From contig JALONN010000015.1 in assembly GCA_025454915.1 (NCBI GenBank), positions 26,681 through 90,680 of the forward strand: DNA of 64,000 nt, given 5' to 3'. Within the stretch, counting starts at the first letter, position 1, and each line of letters starts with the position of its first letter. The notes beneath the pieces were generated by a model. That model searched no databases. It saw only the letters and a list, made by a program, of their open reading frames with translations, and was not told the DNA's origin. The stretch comes from Raineya sp. Its GTDB lineage: Bacteria; Bacteroidota; Bacteroidia; Cytophagales; Thermonemataceae. Below, in pieces: positions 9,664 through 18,782 of the stretch. Position numbers and translations under genes: made by a program.

Positions 9664-12462
9664 ATGATAAAGCACCTTTTTTATATTATATTATTTTATT
9701 TGATAATAACACCTGCTTTTGCTCAAATAAAAGGCTCTGTAAAAGGAAGAGTGGTAGATGGAAAAGATAAAATTTTCGTACCAGGAGCAACTATTAGTAT
9801 TCAAAAATTACCAGATTCTACTATAATTGGATTTACGATGAGTGATGATCAAGGTAATTTTGAATATAAAGGAATGAACGAGGGCTCATATAGAGTACTC
9901 GTAAAAATGATAGGTTCTAATATTCTTAAAAAAAACTTTACCATTAATGCCCAAAGCCCTGATGTATTTCTCGGAAATTTGGAATTAGAGCCTGAAAATA
10001 TAGAAGGTATAGTTGTAAAAGGTGAAGTTGCCCCAGTAGAAATCAAACAAGATACTGTTGAGTTTAATGCTGGTGCTTTTAAAACCAAACCCAATGCGAC
10101 TACAGAGGATTTACTTAAAAAACTTCCAGGTGTTGAAGTTTCTAAAGATGGAACAGTAAAAGCTCAGGGAGAGCAAGTTAGAAAGGTTTTGGTTGATGGA
10201 AAACCTTTTTTTGGAGATGACCCTAAAGCTGCAACCAAAAATCTTCCTGCAAACATGATTGAAAAAGTTCAGCTGATAGACCAAATGTCTGACCAGTCTC
10301 AGTTTACAGGTGTTGATGATGGTAATCGTGAAAAAGTTATCAATATCACAACCAAAAAAGATATGAAAAAAGGGACTTTTGGTAGAGCAATGGCAGGAGC
10401 AGGAACGGACGAACGTTATGAAGGAAACCTTACACTCAATCGTTTTAATGACAACCAACAAATCTCTTTGATAGCCTCTGCAAATAATATTAATAGTCAG
10501 AATTTTACGCTTGGGAATTCATTTGGAGGTCAAAATTTTGGTGGTGGTAATACAAGAATAGGTGGAGGGAATATACAGCGGTTAGCAAGTGCTTTTGGGG
10601 CATCCAATACCAATAACAACAATGGTATCACTACAGTTTGGTCTGCAGGATTAAACTTTAATGATGAGTTTGGTAAAAATGCAAAGTGGAAGGTAAATGG
10701 TAATTATTTTTTCAATAATAGTGCTTTGGATGTTGTTCAAAATACTAAAAGACAAACTATTTTTCCTGATAGTACCTTTTTTACATTTCAAGATAATGAC
10801 AATACCACCAAAACAAATAATCACAGATTGAACATGAGAATTGACTATCAGATAGATAGTTTAAACTCTTTACGAATTGTACCTAATATTTCCATTACGC
10901 AAACAGACTATAATAATTTGAGTATAAGCAGAACTGTTACAGATGAGTTAGCCCCTATTAATAATTCTAATACTAAAAATTTGAGTGATAATGCTCAAAT
11001 TACATACAGTAATTTATTGTTGTATAGACATAAGTTTAGAAAAAGAGGACGTACCTTTTCTGCAAACTTAACAGTAAGTGGTTCTACACAAAATAATAAA
11101 GATTTCAATGATGCATTAAATCTATTTAGTGTTGGATCTACACCCAGAGATTCTATTCGCCAACAAACCAAACAGGACAATAACAGCATGACTTTCAGAG
11201 GAGGACTTTCCTATACAGAACCCTTATCACGAAAGCATTCTTTGGAGTTTAATTATGAAGGAACTAATAGTCGAAATTTAACAGATAGAAGAGTATTTAA
11301 CTTTGATGAAGTTTCTCAAGATTATACAGGGTTAGACACACGATTTACTAATGATTTTGATAATAAGTTTTTCTCTAATCGTTTAGGACTAAATTTTGTT
11401 ACCACAAAGCTCAAATATAACTATACTTTGGGTTTTGCTGCTCAGTATGCCACACAAGACAATTTAGATTTAACCAGAAATTCTAAATTTAGCAGAGAAT
11501 TTGTGAATTTATTTCCTAATGCACAGTTTAGATATAATTTTGGAAAAAATAGACGTTTGCGTATTGACTATAGAGGAAGCACCAATCAGCCTTCATCTAC
11601 TCAGTTACAACCTGTATTCGATAATACCAACCCTCTGAATATAACACAAGGTAATCCAGATTTGAAACAGGAAGTTGTCAATACAATTCGAGCTAACTTT
11701 GTTTCATTTAATATAAACAAATTTAGTAGTTTCTTTGCATTTGCTAGTGTATCCAATACAGCTAATAAAATAGTCAATACTACTACTGTTACGCCAATTG
11801 GAGCTCAAATTAATAGTTATCAAAATACAGATGGAGTTTGGAATGCCTTGGCATTTGCTGGTGTTGGTTTGCCATTAAAGGGTAATTCACTAGTTTTAAG
11901 CTTGAATACAAATTTGGCTTGGAATAAAAACAAGAGTTTTATCAATAATGCAGAAAATACCTCAAGTACATATCTTGTAGGACAAGGGGCAAAAATTGTT
12001 TGGAACTACAAAGAAAAGTTAGATTTTAATTTATCAGGCAATATCAATTATAACATGACAGAGTACTCTCTACAACCCCAAAATAATGTAAATTATTTTA
12101 CAAATACACTGATAGCTGATATAACTTATACTTTTCCAAATGGGTTAATTTTAGGAACAGAAGTTGACCATTTTGTAAACTCTGGTTTAGCAGACGGATT
12201 TAACCAAAATTATACTATTTGGAATGCTAGTATAGCAAAACAGGTTTTTAAAGATAAGAGAGGCGAAATAAAATTAAGAGTATATGATGGATTGAAACAG
12301 AATGTAGGAATTTCAAGAACAGTTTCTGAAACATCAATACAAGACGTTTCAAATGTTGTTTTACAACGTTATTTTATGCTATCATTTACTTATAATATCA
12401 ATCGTTTGGCAGCTCAAAGACAAGAACAACAACGGATGGATAGAATGATGAATGGAAGATAA
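9664..12462 (+). CDS. TonB-receptor-like outer membrane beta-barrel protein with CarboxypepD_reg-like domain
   Basis: This 932-residue protein has a signal peptide (MIKHLFYIILFYLIITPAFA). A carboxypeptidase-regulatory-like beta-sandwich follows (KGRVVDGKDKIFVPGATISI, residues about 25-110). Next is a plug-like region (DLLKKLPGVEVSKDGTVKAQ, VLVDGKPFFGDDP) and then a long asparagine-rich barrel. It matches the outer membrane beta-barrel family often annotated as TonB-dependent receptor. The substrate is unknown. An M/R-rich C-terminal tail (RMDRMMNGR) resembles that of the preceding GLPGLI protein, suggesting the pair works together. Confidence 0.88.
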   Translation: MIKHLFYIILFYLIITPAFAQIKGSVKGRVVDGKDKIFVPGATISIQKLPDSTIIGFTMSDDQGNFEYKGMNEGSYRVLVKMIGSNILKKNFTINAQSPDVFLGNLELEPENIEGIVVKGEVAPVEIKQDTVEFNAGAFKTKPNATTEDLLKKLPGVEVSKDGTVKAQGEQVRKVLVDGKPFFGDDPKAATKNLPANMIEKVQLIDQMSDQSQFTGVDDGNREKVINITTKKDMKKGTFGRAMAGAGTDERYEGNLTLNRFNDNQQISLIASANNINSQNFTLGNSFGGQNFGGGNTRIGGGNIQRLASAFGASNTNNNNGITTVWSAGLNFNDEFGKNAKWKVNGNYFFNNSALDVVQNTKRQTIFPDSTFFTFQDNDNTTKTNNHRLNMRIDYQIDSLNSLRIVPNISITQTDYNNLSISRTVTDELAPINNSNTKNLSDNAQITYSNLLLYRHKFRKRGRTFSANLTVSGSTQNNKDFNDALNLFSVGSTPRDSIRQQTKQDNNSMTFRGGLSYTEPLSRKHSLEFNYEGTNSRNLTDRRVFNFDEVSQDYTGLDTRFTNDFDNKFFSNRLGLNFVTTKLKYNYTLGFAAQYATQDNLDLTRNSKFSREFVNLFPNAQFRYNFGKNRRLRIDYRGSTNQPSSTQLQPVFDNTNPLNITQGNPDLKQEVVNTIRANFVSFNINKFSSFFAFASVSNTANKIVNTTTVTPIGAQINSYQNTDGVWNALAFAGVGLPLKGNSLVLSLNTNLAWNKNKSFINNAENTSSTYLVGQGAKIVWNYKEKLDFNLSGNINYNMTEYSLQPQNNVNYFTNTLIADITYTFPNGLILGTEVDHFVNSGLADGFNQNYTIWNASIAKQVFKDKRGEIKLRVYDGLKQNVGISRTVSETSIQDVSNVVLQRYFMLSFTYNINRLAAQRQEQQRMDRMMNGR

Positions 12463-12469
12463 AGAATAA

Positions 12470-12493
12470 AAAAGGGCTTTTAAAAGCCCTTTT
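12470..12493. terminator. Bidirectional terminator
   Basis: AAAGGGCTTTT pairs with AAAAGCCCTTT, with flanking A and T runs. It lies between the barrel gene (+) and the desaturase/DUF2147 gene (-). Confidence 0.85.
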
Positions 12494-13645
12494 TTATTCT
12501 ATTTTATGCCAAATAAAAGATTGAGAAAAAGCTAAATATCTGCCTGTTACCTTTGCCATAGAAGCATTGAGAAGCGTAATATTACCTTTTGCATAGATTT
12601 TCATACGAGGCAGAAATATATCTCCACAACACCATTTATTAATGCTTTTTTGTTCAAAATTCTTTAAAATAATCAATTTTTTGCCTTCTAATTTTTTGTC
12701 TTCATTTGGGTTGCCAGCTTTAATAACCCTGCCTATATATTTGCCTTCTTCTTTGTAAATCTGAACTACTGCACCTGTTGCCTTATCTATCCATTTGCCT
12801 TCAATTTGTGAAATGCAAATGCTTGGAATAAGCAATAATAAAATAATGGCAGCTTTGGAACTATATTGGTTTTGAGTTTTTTGAGGAAAACGTTTTTCCT
12901 GAATTTCATCATAAACTTGTTCGTAGTTAGGGATTTCCGTTTTCATAATCCTATCCCAAAATCTGAAATACAAACTATAATTTCCTTTAAATTTACTATG
13001 ATGCATATTGTGGTAAACAGCAGTATTCATAATCTTAAATAAGAACGAATTTCTAAACCATTTTGGAGCAATTTCATAGCCCAAATGTCCATAAACATTG
13101 ATAAGAAAAGAACTAAAGGCAAAAACAAAAAGTGTTACTCGATGCATAGGTAATATACAAGCTAAAATAACTAGTACAAAAGCCTCTGCAAAGGCTTCGG
13201 TGATGTTGAATGAATAAGATGCCCAAGGAGAAGGATTGGTTGATTTGTGATGAATTAAATGGGTAATCTTAAATAGTTTGGGATGGTGAAAAGTTCTGTG
13301 CATCCAATAAAAATAGGTGTCATGAATGACAAAAGCAATTAGTAAACTAACAGGAATCCACCAAAAACTATATTTTTCAATATCAGAGTAAATAAGCGTA
13401 TAGTTTTTAAAAGGGCTAAAAGAAACAAATGCTCCAACCAAAGCAAAAGCAATACTAGAAATGATAGAATGCTTTATTTCTGAATGGATTTGTTCGGTTG
13501 AAGCATTTTTGCTCTGAATCTTATTAGGAGCATATTTTTTAGGAAAAAGTTTATAAAAATAGACAAACGGAATGCTAATGAATACAAAGTATCTTGCAAT
13601 CAGGAAGATTGTAGCTATTCCTAGAATGGTGAAAAAAGTTTCCAT
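12494..13645 (-). CDS. Sterol desaturase/fatty acid hydroxylase-family membrane protein fused to a DUF2147 domain
   Basis: Residues about 1-260 form a membrane di-iron hydroxylase of the sterol desaturase superfamily. The histidine clusters are HDTYFYWMHRTFHH, HLIHH and HNMHHSKF, among several membrane helices. A hydrophobic segment like an internal signal sequence (KAAIILLLLIPSICIS, about residues 263-279) follows. The last 100 residues fit DUF2147: IEGKWIDKATGAVVQIY, GRVIKAGNPNEDKKLEGK and a C-terminal YLAFSQSFIWHKIE. DUF2147 proteins are normally separate exported proteins, so this is an unusual fusion. The hydroxylase should act on a membrane lipid; the substrate is not known. One uninterrupted frame covers both parts. 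Confidence 0.85.
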   Translation of the reverse strand: METFFTILGIATIFLIARYFVFISIPFVYFYKLFPKKYAPNKIQSKNASTEQIHSEIKHSIISSIAFALVGAFVSFSPFKNYTLIYSDIEKYSFWWIPVSLLIAFVIHDTYFYWMHRTFHHPKLFKITHLIHHKSTNPSPWASYSFNITEAFAEAFVLVILACILPMHRVTLFVFAFSSFLINVYGHLGYEIAPKWFRNSFLFKIMNTAVYHNMHHSKFKGNYSLYFRFWDRIMKTEIPNYEQVYDEIQEKRFPQKTQNQYSSKAAIILLLLIPSICISQIEGKWIDKATGAVVQIYKEEGKYIGRVIKAGNPNEDKKLEGKKLIILKNFEQKSINKWCCGDIFLPRMKIYAKGNITLLNASMAKVTGRYLAFSQSFIWHKIE

Positions 13646-13671
13646 ATCTTTTTTATTTAAAGGTTGAAGAA

Positions 13672-13696
13672 ACCTTCCTGAAATACTCAGGAAGGT
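13672..13696 (-). terminator. Hairpin downstream of the lipoprotein gene
   Basis: ACCTTCCTG, loop AAATACT, CAGGAAGGT. It is placed to end the minus-strand lipoprotein transcript before the desaturase gene. The T run is weak. Confidence 0.55.
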
Positions 13697-13707
13697 ATTT
13701 TACATGA

Positions 13708-14427
13708 TTACAATTGAATAGTGAAACTATTTCCATTAGCAAAAGTGAGTGTAGCACTTTGACTGCCTAAAAATGTGATAGTTCCACTGTATGCATAGTT
13801 CGTTCCATTGATTGTTTTACCTGTAAGATTAAAAGATGCATTACCTGATTGAATTCTGTAAGGAGAGGTTTTATTGATATTGATATTGGAATAAGTAATC
13901 TCCAGTTTACTTGTAAACTGTGACATATTTCGAACCTTCGAAGTTTGTGTTCCATTTCTGATGGTGCTACCATTGGCAATATAATTAGTGCCTGTAAGTA
14001 GATTGGTAACAGCTATATTTGTTGTACTGTTATCATCAGATTTCATACGCAGGGTTTCGTATTTGCCACTTGTAGTTAAATTAAAATTGATAGTATTAGG
14101 TATGGCTTGTGTACAAACTACTGCCCAATTCCAATTAAATTGATAATTATAAGAAATGTTTGTACCTGTAAAAGATTTGGTGATAACTGAATCTTTTGAA
14201 AAACCACAATACGAATTACTTGAATAAGTTGCTGAAGTTTTTGCTGTTTGCTCAAAATCGGATGTTTGTCCTGCAACATCAGTGTCTAAGGCATTGCTTA
14301 CAATATCAACAGCTTCTTCTTGAGTGGGTATGGTATCAGTATTTTCTTCTTTTTTACAAGATGAAAATAGAGTAAGAGAGGTGATTAATAAAGTTGCAAA
14401 AGCTGAATTTAAAAATGTCTTTTTCAT
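13708..14427 (-). CDS. Lipoprotein of unknown function, probable LytTR-regulated target
   Basis: This 239-residue protein has a lipoprotein signal (MKKTFLNSAFATLLITSLTLFSSC) with the lipid-accepting Cys in FSSC. Threonine-, serine- and asparagine-rich beta-strand sequence follows. No family is recognised. It is divergent from the LytS/LytR pair. A TACTTTG -7-like element (14465-14459) lies 29 bases downstream of a tandem LytTR-type repeat pair, so it is probably controlled by the neighbouring regulator (inference). Confidence 0.7.
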   Translation of the reverse strand: MKKTFLNSAFATLLITSLTLFSSCKKEENTDTIPTQEEAVDIVSNALDTDVAGQTSDFEQTAKTSATYSSNSYCGFSKDSVITKSFTGTNISYNYQFNWNWAVVCTQAIPNTINFNLTTSGKYETLRMKSDDNSTTNIAVTNLLTGTNYIANGSTIRNGTQTSKVRNMSQFTSKLEITYSNININKTSPYRIQSGNASFNLTGKTINGTNYAYSGTITFLGSQSATLTFANGNSFTIQL

Positions 14428-14494
14428 GGTTGTAAATGATTTGGGTGAATGATTGAATCAAAGTACGCCCAAAAAAATCAGGTTAAGAATATTA

Positions 14495-14579
14495 TTCAAC
14501 CTACTGACACAATCTTTCAACCAACTGTAAATAATCTAAAAAAATAGACTTTGTTGAAAAGAAATAGCAGTTGGTTGAA
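14495..14579. promoter_or_regulatory. Symmetric pair of tandem LytTR-type binding sites between divergent genes
   Basis: Minus-strand pair: CAGTTGGTTGAA (14527-14516) and CAGTAGGTTGAA (14506-14495), offset 21 bases. Plus-strand pair: GACTTTGTTGAA (14547-14558) and CAGTTGGTTGAA (14568-14579), also offset 21 bases. Direct repeats two helical turns apart are the known arrangement of LytTR regulator sites. The proximal repeat on each side ends exactly 29 bases before a -7-like element: TACTTTG (14465-14459) toward the lipoprotein and TATATTTA (14609-14616) toward lytS. Confidence 0.75.
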
Positions 14580-14632
14580 AAAACGTAAGAGGTATAAGAC
14601 ATTCCTATTATATTTATAGAAAACTAACATCT

Positions 14633-15634
14633 ATGACTACTCGAAATTTTGTTGTCTCGTTACATGTTTTGGGATGGATATTTTTAGTAACCATTCCTAT
14701 TGCTTTTTTTACAAGTTATTACGGATGGGAAAATGGCTTATTGATGGCACTAGTACATACTTTATTTAATATCATAGGCTTTTATACCAATACGTGGGCA
14801 GCTAGGAGACTTATTCCTAAAAAGAAATATGTATCATATATTATTTCATTTTTTACAATTGTAGCTATCTTGATAAGTATCAGATATATATTCAATAAAA
14901 ACTTTCCTATACCTGAAGTTCCTATTTTGGTTTTAAATAATAGAATTGTGGTAGTTTCAGTATTTACGATTATTACACTGATGGGTTTAAGTTTGTTTTT
15001 GGAGTTATTAAGGCAGAAAATTATAACAGAAAGAAAGTATATTAAAATTATTCAGGAACAAAATCAGGCAGAAATACAATTCTTAAAAGCTCAAATAAAC
15101 CCTCATTTCCTATTTAATACCCTCAATAATATTTATTCGCTGACAGTAGCCAAGTCTGATTTAGCACCAAAAATGATTCTGTTACTTTCAGATTTGTTGA
15201 GATATGTGATTTATGAAAGTTCGCAGGAAAAAGTTGTTTTACAGAAAGAAATCCAAAATATAGAAAAATTTATAGAATTATTTCAATTACGCCAAGAAAA
15301 TCCATTACACATAAAGATAGAAATACACGGAAAAATTCAGGAACAGCAAATTCTTCCTATGGTGCTTATTCCAATAGTAGAAAACTGTTTCAAACACAGT
15401 GATATAGAAATCAATGAAAAAGGGTATATTCGGATAAATATTGATATACTTGCCGATAAGCTGGTTTGTAAAACAACTAATACTTTTGTAGAAAATAAAC
15501 AGAAAGACAAAACAGGTGGAGTAGGGCTTGTAAATATCAAAAAAAGATTAACACTCCATTATCAACAAAATGCAATATTTAGAACTTCTGTACACGAAAA
15601 TATATTTGAAACATACCTTCAGTTACCTTTGTAA
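14633..15634 (+). CDS. LytS-type sensor histidine kinase
   Basis: This 333-residue protein has four predicted membrane helices in the first ~130 residues. The LytS/YehU-type kinase domain follows, with the phospho-acceptor motif QINPHFLFNTLNNIYSL, PIVENCFKHS (ATPase N-box) and GGVGLVNIKKRL (G-box). No periplasmic sensor domain of note is present, so the signal may be sensed in the membrane. The response regulator gene starts 3 bases after the stop. Tandem LytTR-type repeats lie 54 bases upstream, pointing to autoregulation. Confidence 0.93.
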   Translation: MTTRNFVVSLHVLGWIFLVTIPIAFFTSYYGWENGLLMALVHTLFNIIGFYTNTWAARRLIPKKKYVSYIISFFTIVAILISIRYIFNKNFPIPEVPILVLNNRIVVVSVFTIITLMGLSLFLELLRQKIITERKYIKIIQEQNQAEIQFLKAQINPHFLFNTLNNIYSLTVAKSDLAPKMILLLSDLLRYVIYESSQEKVVLQKEIQNIEKFIELFQLRQENPLHIKIEIHGKIQEQQILPMVLIPIVENCFKHSDIEINEKGYIRINIDILADKLVCKTTNTFVENKQKDKTGGVGLVNIKKRLTLHYQQNAIFRTSVHENIFETYLQLPL

Positions 15635-15637
15635 AAT

Positions 15638-16342
15638 ATGTCTGTAAAAGTTTTATTGGTTGATGATGAGTATTTAGCTCTAAATTTGATGGAAGAATAC
15701 ATCAAACAGTTAGAGGATTTTATTATTGTAGATAAAGTAAAGCAGCCCTTAAAAGCTATCGAAATACTCCAAAATCAAGAAATTGATATTTTGTTTTTAG
15801 ATATACAGATGCCTCTTCTGAGTGGAACGAATTTATTGAAAGTAATAAAAAATCCCCCATTAACTATTTTTACAACAGCATATACAGAGTTTGCGGTAGA
15901 GGCTTTTGAGCTAAATGCCGTAGATTATTTAGTCAAACCTTTTTCTTTTGAAAGGTTTTTACAAAGTATTCAAAAAGCGAAGAAATTATTAGAAACTAGT
16001 AAGAAAGAAATAATACTACCCGAAACAGAAAAAAAAGATTATATCAGCGTAAAAGTAGATGGTAAAATAAGAAAAATCTATTTTGATGATATTTTGTTTG
16101 TAGAGGGACTGAAAGAATATGTAAAAATAATATGTAGTTCTGGGGTATATGTGACGCTGGAACGCATGAAAAACATGGAAGAGACTTTACCTCAAAGCGA
16201 GTTTGTAAGAGTTCATAAATCTTATATTGTTTCTAAAAAAAGTGCTTTAGTACTCAATGGAAATATGCTTGAGTTTGAAAAATATCAAATTCCCATCTCA
16301 AGAGAAAGACGAGAAGAGATTATTAAGGGACTTTTTGATTGA
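15638..16342 (+). CDS. LytTR-family response regulator
   Basis: This 234-residue protein has an N-terminal receiver domain: acidic pocket VDDEY, phospho-acceptor Asp in LFLDIQMP, switch Thr in FTTAYTEFA and Lys in LVKPF. The C-terminal LytTR DNA-binding domain shows FVEGLKEYVKI and EFVRVHKSYIVSK. It is the cognate partner of the adjacent LytS-type kinase. LytTR domains bind tandem repeats about 21 bases apart, and just such repeats occur at 14495-14579. Confidence 0.95.
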   Translation: MSVKVLLVDDEYLALNLMEEYIKQLEDFIIVDKVKQPLKAIEILQNQEIDILFLDIQMPLLSGTNLLKVIKNPPLTIFTTAYTEFAVEAFELNAVDYLVKPFSFERFLQSIQKAKKLLETSKKEIILPETEKKDYISVKVDGKIRKIYFDDILFVEGLKEYVKIICSSGVYVTLERMKNMEETLPQSEFVRVHKSYIVSKKSALVLNGNMLEFEKYQIPISRERREEIIKGLFD

Positions 16343-16414
16343 TGTTTTAATACAAAATAACTTTGAAATAAAAAGTTTATTTGAAAGAATAAAAAAATTA
16401 TATTGACAAGTCTT

Positions 16415-16444
16415 TTTGTAAAAGTAAAAAATATCATAGTTTTG
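16415..16444 (+). promoter_or_regulatory. Bacteroidota-type promoter for gldF
   Basis: TTTG (16415-16418), 18 bases, TAGTTTTG (16437-16444). It lies 33 bases upstream of the gldF start. Confidence 0.6.
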
Positions 16445-16477
16445 CGGAGCATTTCAATCTGCTAATTCTGCCTTTAC

Positions 16478-17245
16478 ATGTTGGTTATTTTACAAAAAGA
16501 AATACGCTCTTTTTTTAGCTCACTCATAGCTTATATAGTTGTTGGTGCATTCCTGATAGCTATGGGGATGATGGTTTGGGTTTTAGATATTGGAGGGCTG
16601 ACCATTTTAAATTATGGTTATGCCGATTTGAATAAATTTTTCATGGTTTCTCCTTTTATTTTCATGTTTTTGATACCTGCTATTACTATGCGAAGTTTTG
16701 CAGAAGAAAAGAAAACAGGAACGATAGAATTGCTTTTCACAAGACCTCTAACAGACTGGAATATTATTTTAGGAAAATACTTTGCTGCATGTATTCTCCT
16801 TCTGTTTGCATTACTTCCTACATTTATTTATTTCTACTCTGTTTACGACCTTTCAATGGTTGAAATTAAAGATAAAAATGGCTTAGTTGTACTGAAAACT
16901 ACCATGGATGTGGCAGGTATAGCAGGCTCTTACATCGGGCTTTTATTGTTAGGAATGACTTTTACAGCCATTGGGATATTTTCATCTTCAATTACCAAAG
17001 ATCAGATTGTGGCATTTGTGCTGGCTGTATTTTTATGTTTTGTGTTGTATTTTGGTTTTGAAGGACTTTCCAGATTAGATGAAACAGCCGATTGGGCTTA
17101 TTTTGTGAAGCAAATAGGTATAGACTTTCATTATACAGCACTTAGTAAAGGCTTAATAGACTCTAGAAATATTATTTATTTTGCAAGTGCAATTACTCTC
17201 ATGCTTTTTTCTACAAAAATAGTTTTGGAGAGTCGGAAGTGGTAA
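16478..17245 (+). CDS. gldF: Gliding motility ABC transporter permease GldF
   Basis: This 255-residue integral membrane protein has about six helices and the ABC-2 permease signature MRSFAEEKKTGTIELLFTRP. The N-terminus (LQKEIRSFFSSLIAYIV) and length fit GldF, the permease of a putative ABC transporter needed for gliding in flavobacteria. GldG, its usual partner encoded next door, is absent here; carA follows after 30 bases. The start gives a short N-terminus before the first helix. Another ABC-2 permease is possible but the match to GldF is good. Confidence 0.85.
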   Translation: MLVILQKEIRSFFSSLIAYIVVGAFLIAMGMMVWVLDIGGLTILNYGYADLNKFFMVSPFIFMFLIPAITMRSFAEEKKTGTIELLFTRPLTDWNIILGKYFAACILLLFALLPTFIYFYSVYDLSMVEIKDKNGLVVLKTTMDVAGIAGSYIGLLLLGMTFTAIGIFSSSITKDQIVAFVLAVFLCFVLYFGFEGLSRLDETADWAYFVKQIGIDFHYTALSKGLIDSRNIIYFASAITLMLFSTKIVLESRKW

Positions 17246-17275
17246 AATGTTCAATATATCCATAAAAATAATGTT

Positions 17276-18376
17276 ATGAAGTATAATTTTTTATCTCCTG
17301 CTGTTTTGTTATTAGAAGATGGCACTTTGTTTCATGGGTTTGCCGTTGGAAAAAAGGGTGTAAGTACAGGCGAAATATGCTTCAATACAGGGATGACAGG
17401 TTACCAAGAAATTTATACAGACCCGTCTTACTTTGGGCAAATTGTAGTCAATACTACGGCTCATATTGGAAATTATGGAGTAGTAGATGCTGAACAAGAG
17501 TCAAAAGCTCCAACAATTAGTGGTATGATATGTAATGCCTTTTCTTCTGTTTATTCAAGGTATCAGGCTACGGAAGATTTGCAAAATTATTTAGAAAAAA
17601 ATAACATAGTAGCCATTACGGGTGTAGATACAAGAGCTCTTGTGAAACACATCCGTCATAAAGGGGCTATGAATGGTGTAATTTCCTCTGAAAATTTAGA
17701 TATTGAATTCTTAAAAAAGAAGCTCCAAGAAACACCTCCTATGAGTGGCTTGGAGCTTTCTTCTAAAGTAAGCACTACAGAGAGCTACCATTATGGTAAT
17801 CCTGATGCCAAGTATAAAGTAGCAGTACTAGATTTAGGTGTAAAAGAAAATATTCTGCGTTGTTTTGCAGAAAGAGATGTGTATATGCAAGTATTTCCAG
17901 CTAAAACGCCTTTCTCTGAAATGCAAACGTTTTCTGCAGATGGCTATTTTATATCGAATGGTCCTGGTGATCCTGCTGCAATGCCTTATGCTGTTGAAAC
18001 AGTAAAACAGATTTTAGAAACAGAAAAACCTCTGTTTGGAATATGTTTGGGGCATCAAATTTTGGCATTGGCAAGTGGAATAGGTACACATAAAATGCAT
18101 AACGGACATAGAGGACTAAATCATCCTGTAAAGAATCTGATAACAGGTAGAAGTGAAATTACTTCACAGAATCATGGATTTGGGGTAAATAAAGAAGATA
18201 TAGAGAAATCAGAAATTGTTGAGGTAACACATATTAATCTGAATGACCAAAGCATAGAGGGCATTAGACGAAAAGATAAAAAAGCCTTTTCTGTGCAATA
18301 TCATCCTGAGGCTTCGCCTGGAACACATGATTCTCGATATTTATTTGATGATTTTGTGCAAATGCTATCTGTTTAG
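17276..18376 (+). CDS. carA: Carbamoyl-phosphate synthase small (glutaminase) subunit
   Basis: CarA releases ammonia from glutamine for carbamoyl phosphate synthesis, feeding pyrimidine and arginine pathways. The 366-residue protein has the N-terminal CPSase small-chain domain (LEDGTLFHGFAVG, EICFNTGMTGYQE) and a C-terminal class I glutamine amidotransferase. The nucleophile Cys is in GICLGHQILALASG and the His/Glu pair in VQYHPEASPG. The large subunit gene carB is not in the window. carA lies 30 bases after gldF and is probably on the same transcript. Confidence 0.96.
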   Translation: MKYNFLSPAVLLLEDGTLFHGFAVGKKGVSTGEICFNTGMTGYQEIYTDPSYFGQIVVNTTAHIGNYGVVDAEQESKAPTISGMICNAFSSVYSRYQATEDLQNYLEKNNIVAITGVDTRALVKHIRHKGAMNGVISSENLDIEFLKKKLQETPPMSGLELSSKVSTTESYHYGNPDAKYKVAVLDLGVKENILRCFAERDVYMQVFPAKTPFSEMQTFSADGYFISNGPGDPAAMPYAVETVKQILETEKPLFGICLGHQILALASGIGTHKMHNGHRGLNHPVKNLITGRSEITSQNHGFGVNKEDIEKSEIVEVTHINLNDQSIEGIRRKDKKAFSVQYHPEASPGTHDSRYLFDDFVQMLSV

Positions 18377-18379
18377 GTT

Positions 18380-18769
18380 TTACATAGCATGATGAATCAT
18401 ATTGAAACGCAGTCCTGTTTGTGACTGCATATCTTCAGCTTCTTCATAGGTACTATCTTCTTCATCCTGATAGTACCAGTTGATTTCGACGCTGCCACCT
18501 TCTTCTTTGTACTTTTTTAGGAGTATTAGCATTTCAAGTATGGCTCTGGCAGAAGATGTATTAAAGTAACTTAGTTTAAAATTGAAAACAATAGGCTTCT
18601 TTACTTTTACAATAAACTCTTCTATCCATGCAACTAACTTGTTAAAAAACTCAAAAGTTTCTTCTTGATAAGATTCTCCAGCTATTTCACAGATACCTGT
18701 TTGAGCAGAAAAGTTCACGTCAGGTGTAAAATAGGTCTTTTTTTCTCCTTTTATAACTAAATCGTTCAT
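18380..18769 (-). CDS. SiaC-like regulatory phosphoprotein (DUF1987)
   Basis: This 129-residue protein contains FNFKLSYFNTSSARAILEML, matching the phosphorylation-site region of SiaC/DUF1987, an anti-anti-sigma-like fold phosphorylated on Ser/Thr. In Pseudomonas SiaC is phosphorylated by the kinase SiaB and dephosphorylated by the SpoIIE-type SiaA, controlling a diguanylate cyclase. Here the SiaB-like gene is 13 bases upstream on the same strand, so the kinase-substrate pair is conserved. No SiaA or SiaD is adjacent. The stop lies 3 bases from the convergent end of carA. Confidence 0.88.
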   Translation of the reverse strand: MNDLVIKGEKKTYFTPDVNFSAQTGICEIAGESYQEETFEFFNKLVAWIEEFIVKVKKPIVFNFKLSYFNTSSARAILEMLILLKKYKEEGGSVEINWYYQDEEDSTYEEAEDMQSQTGLRFNMIHHAM

Positions 18770-18782
18770 AAGATACAGTGTT

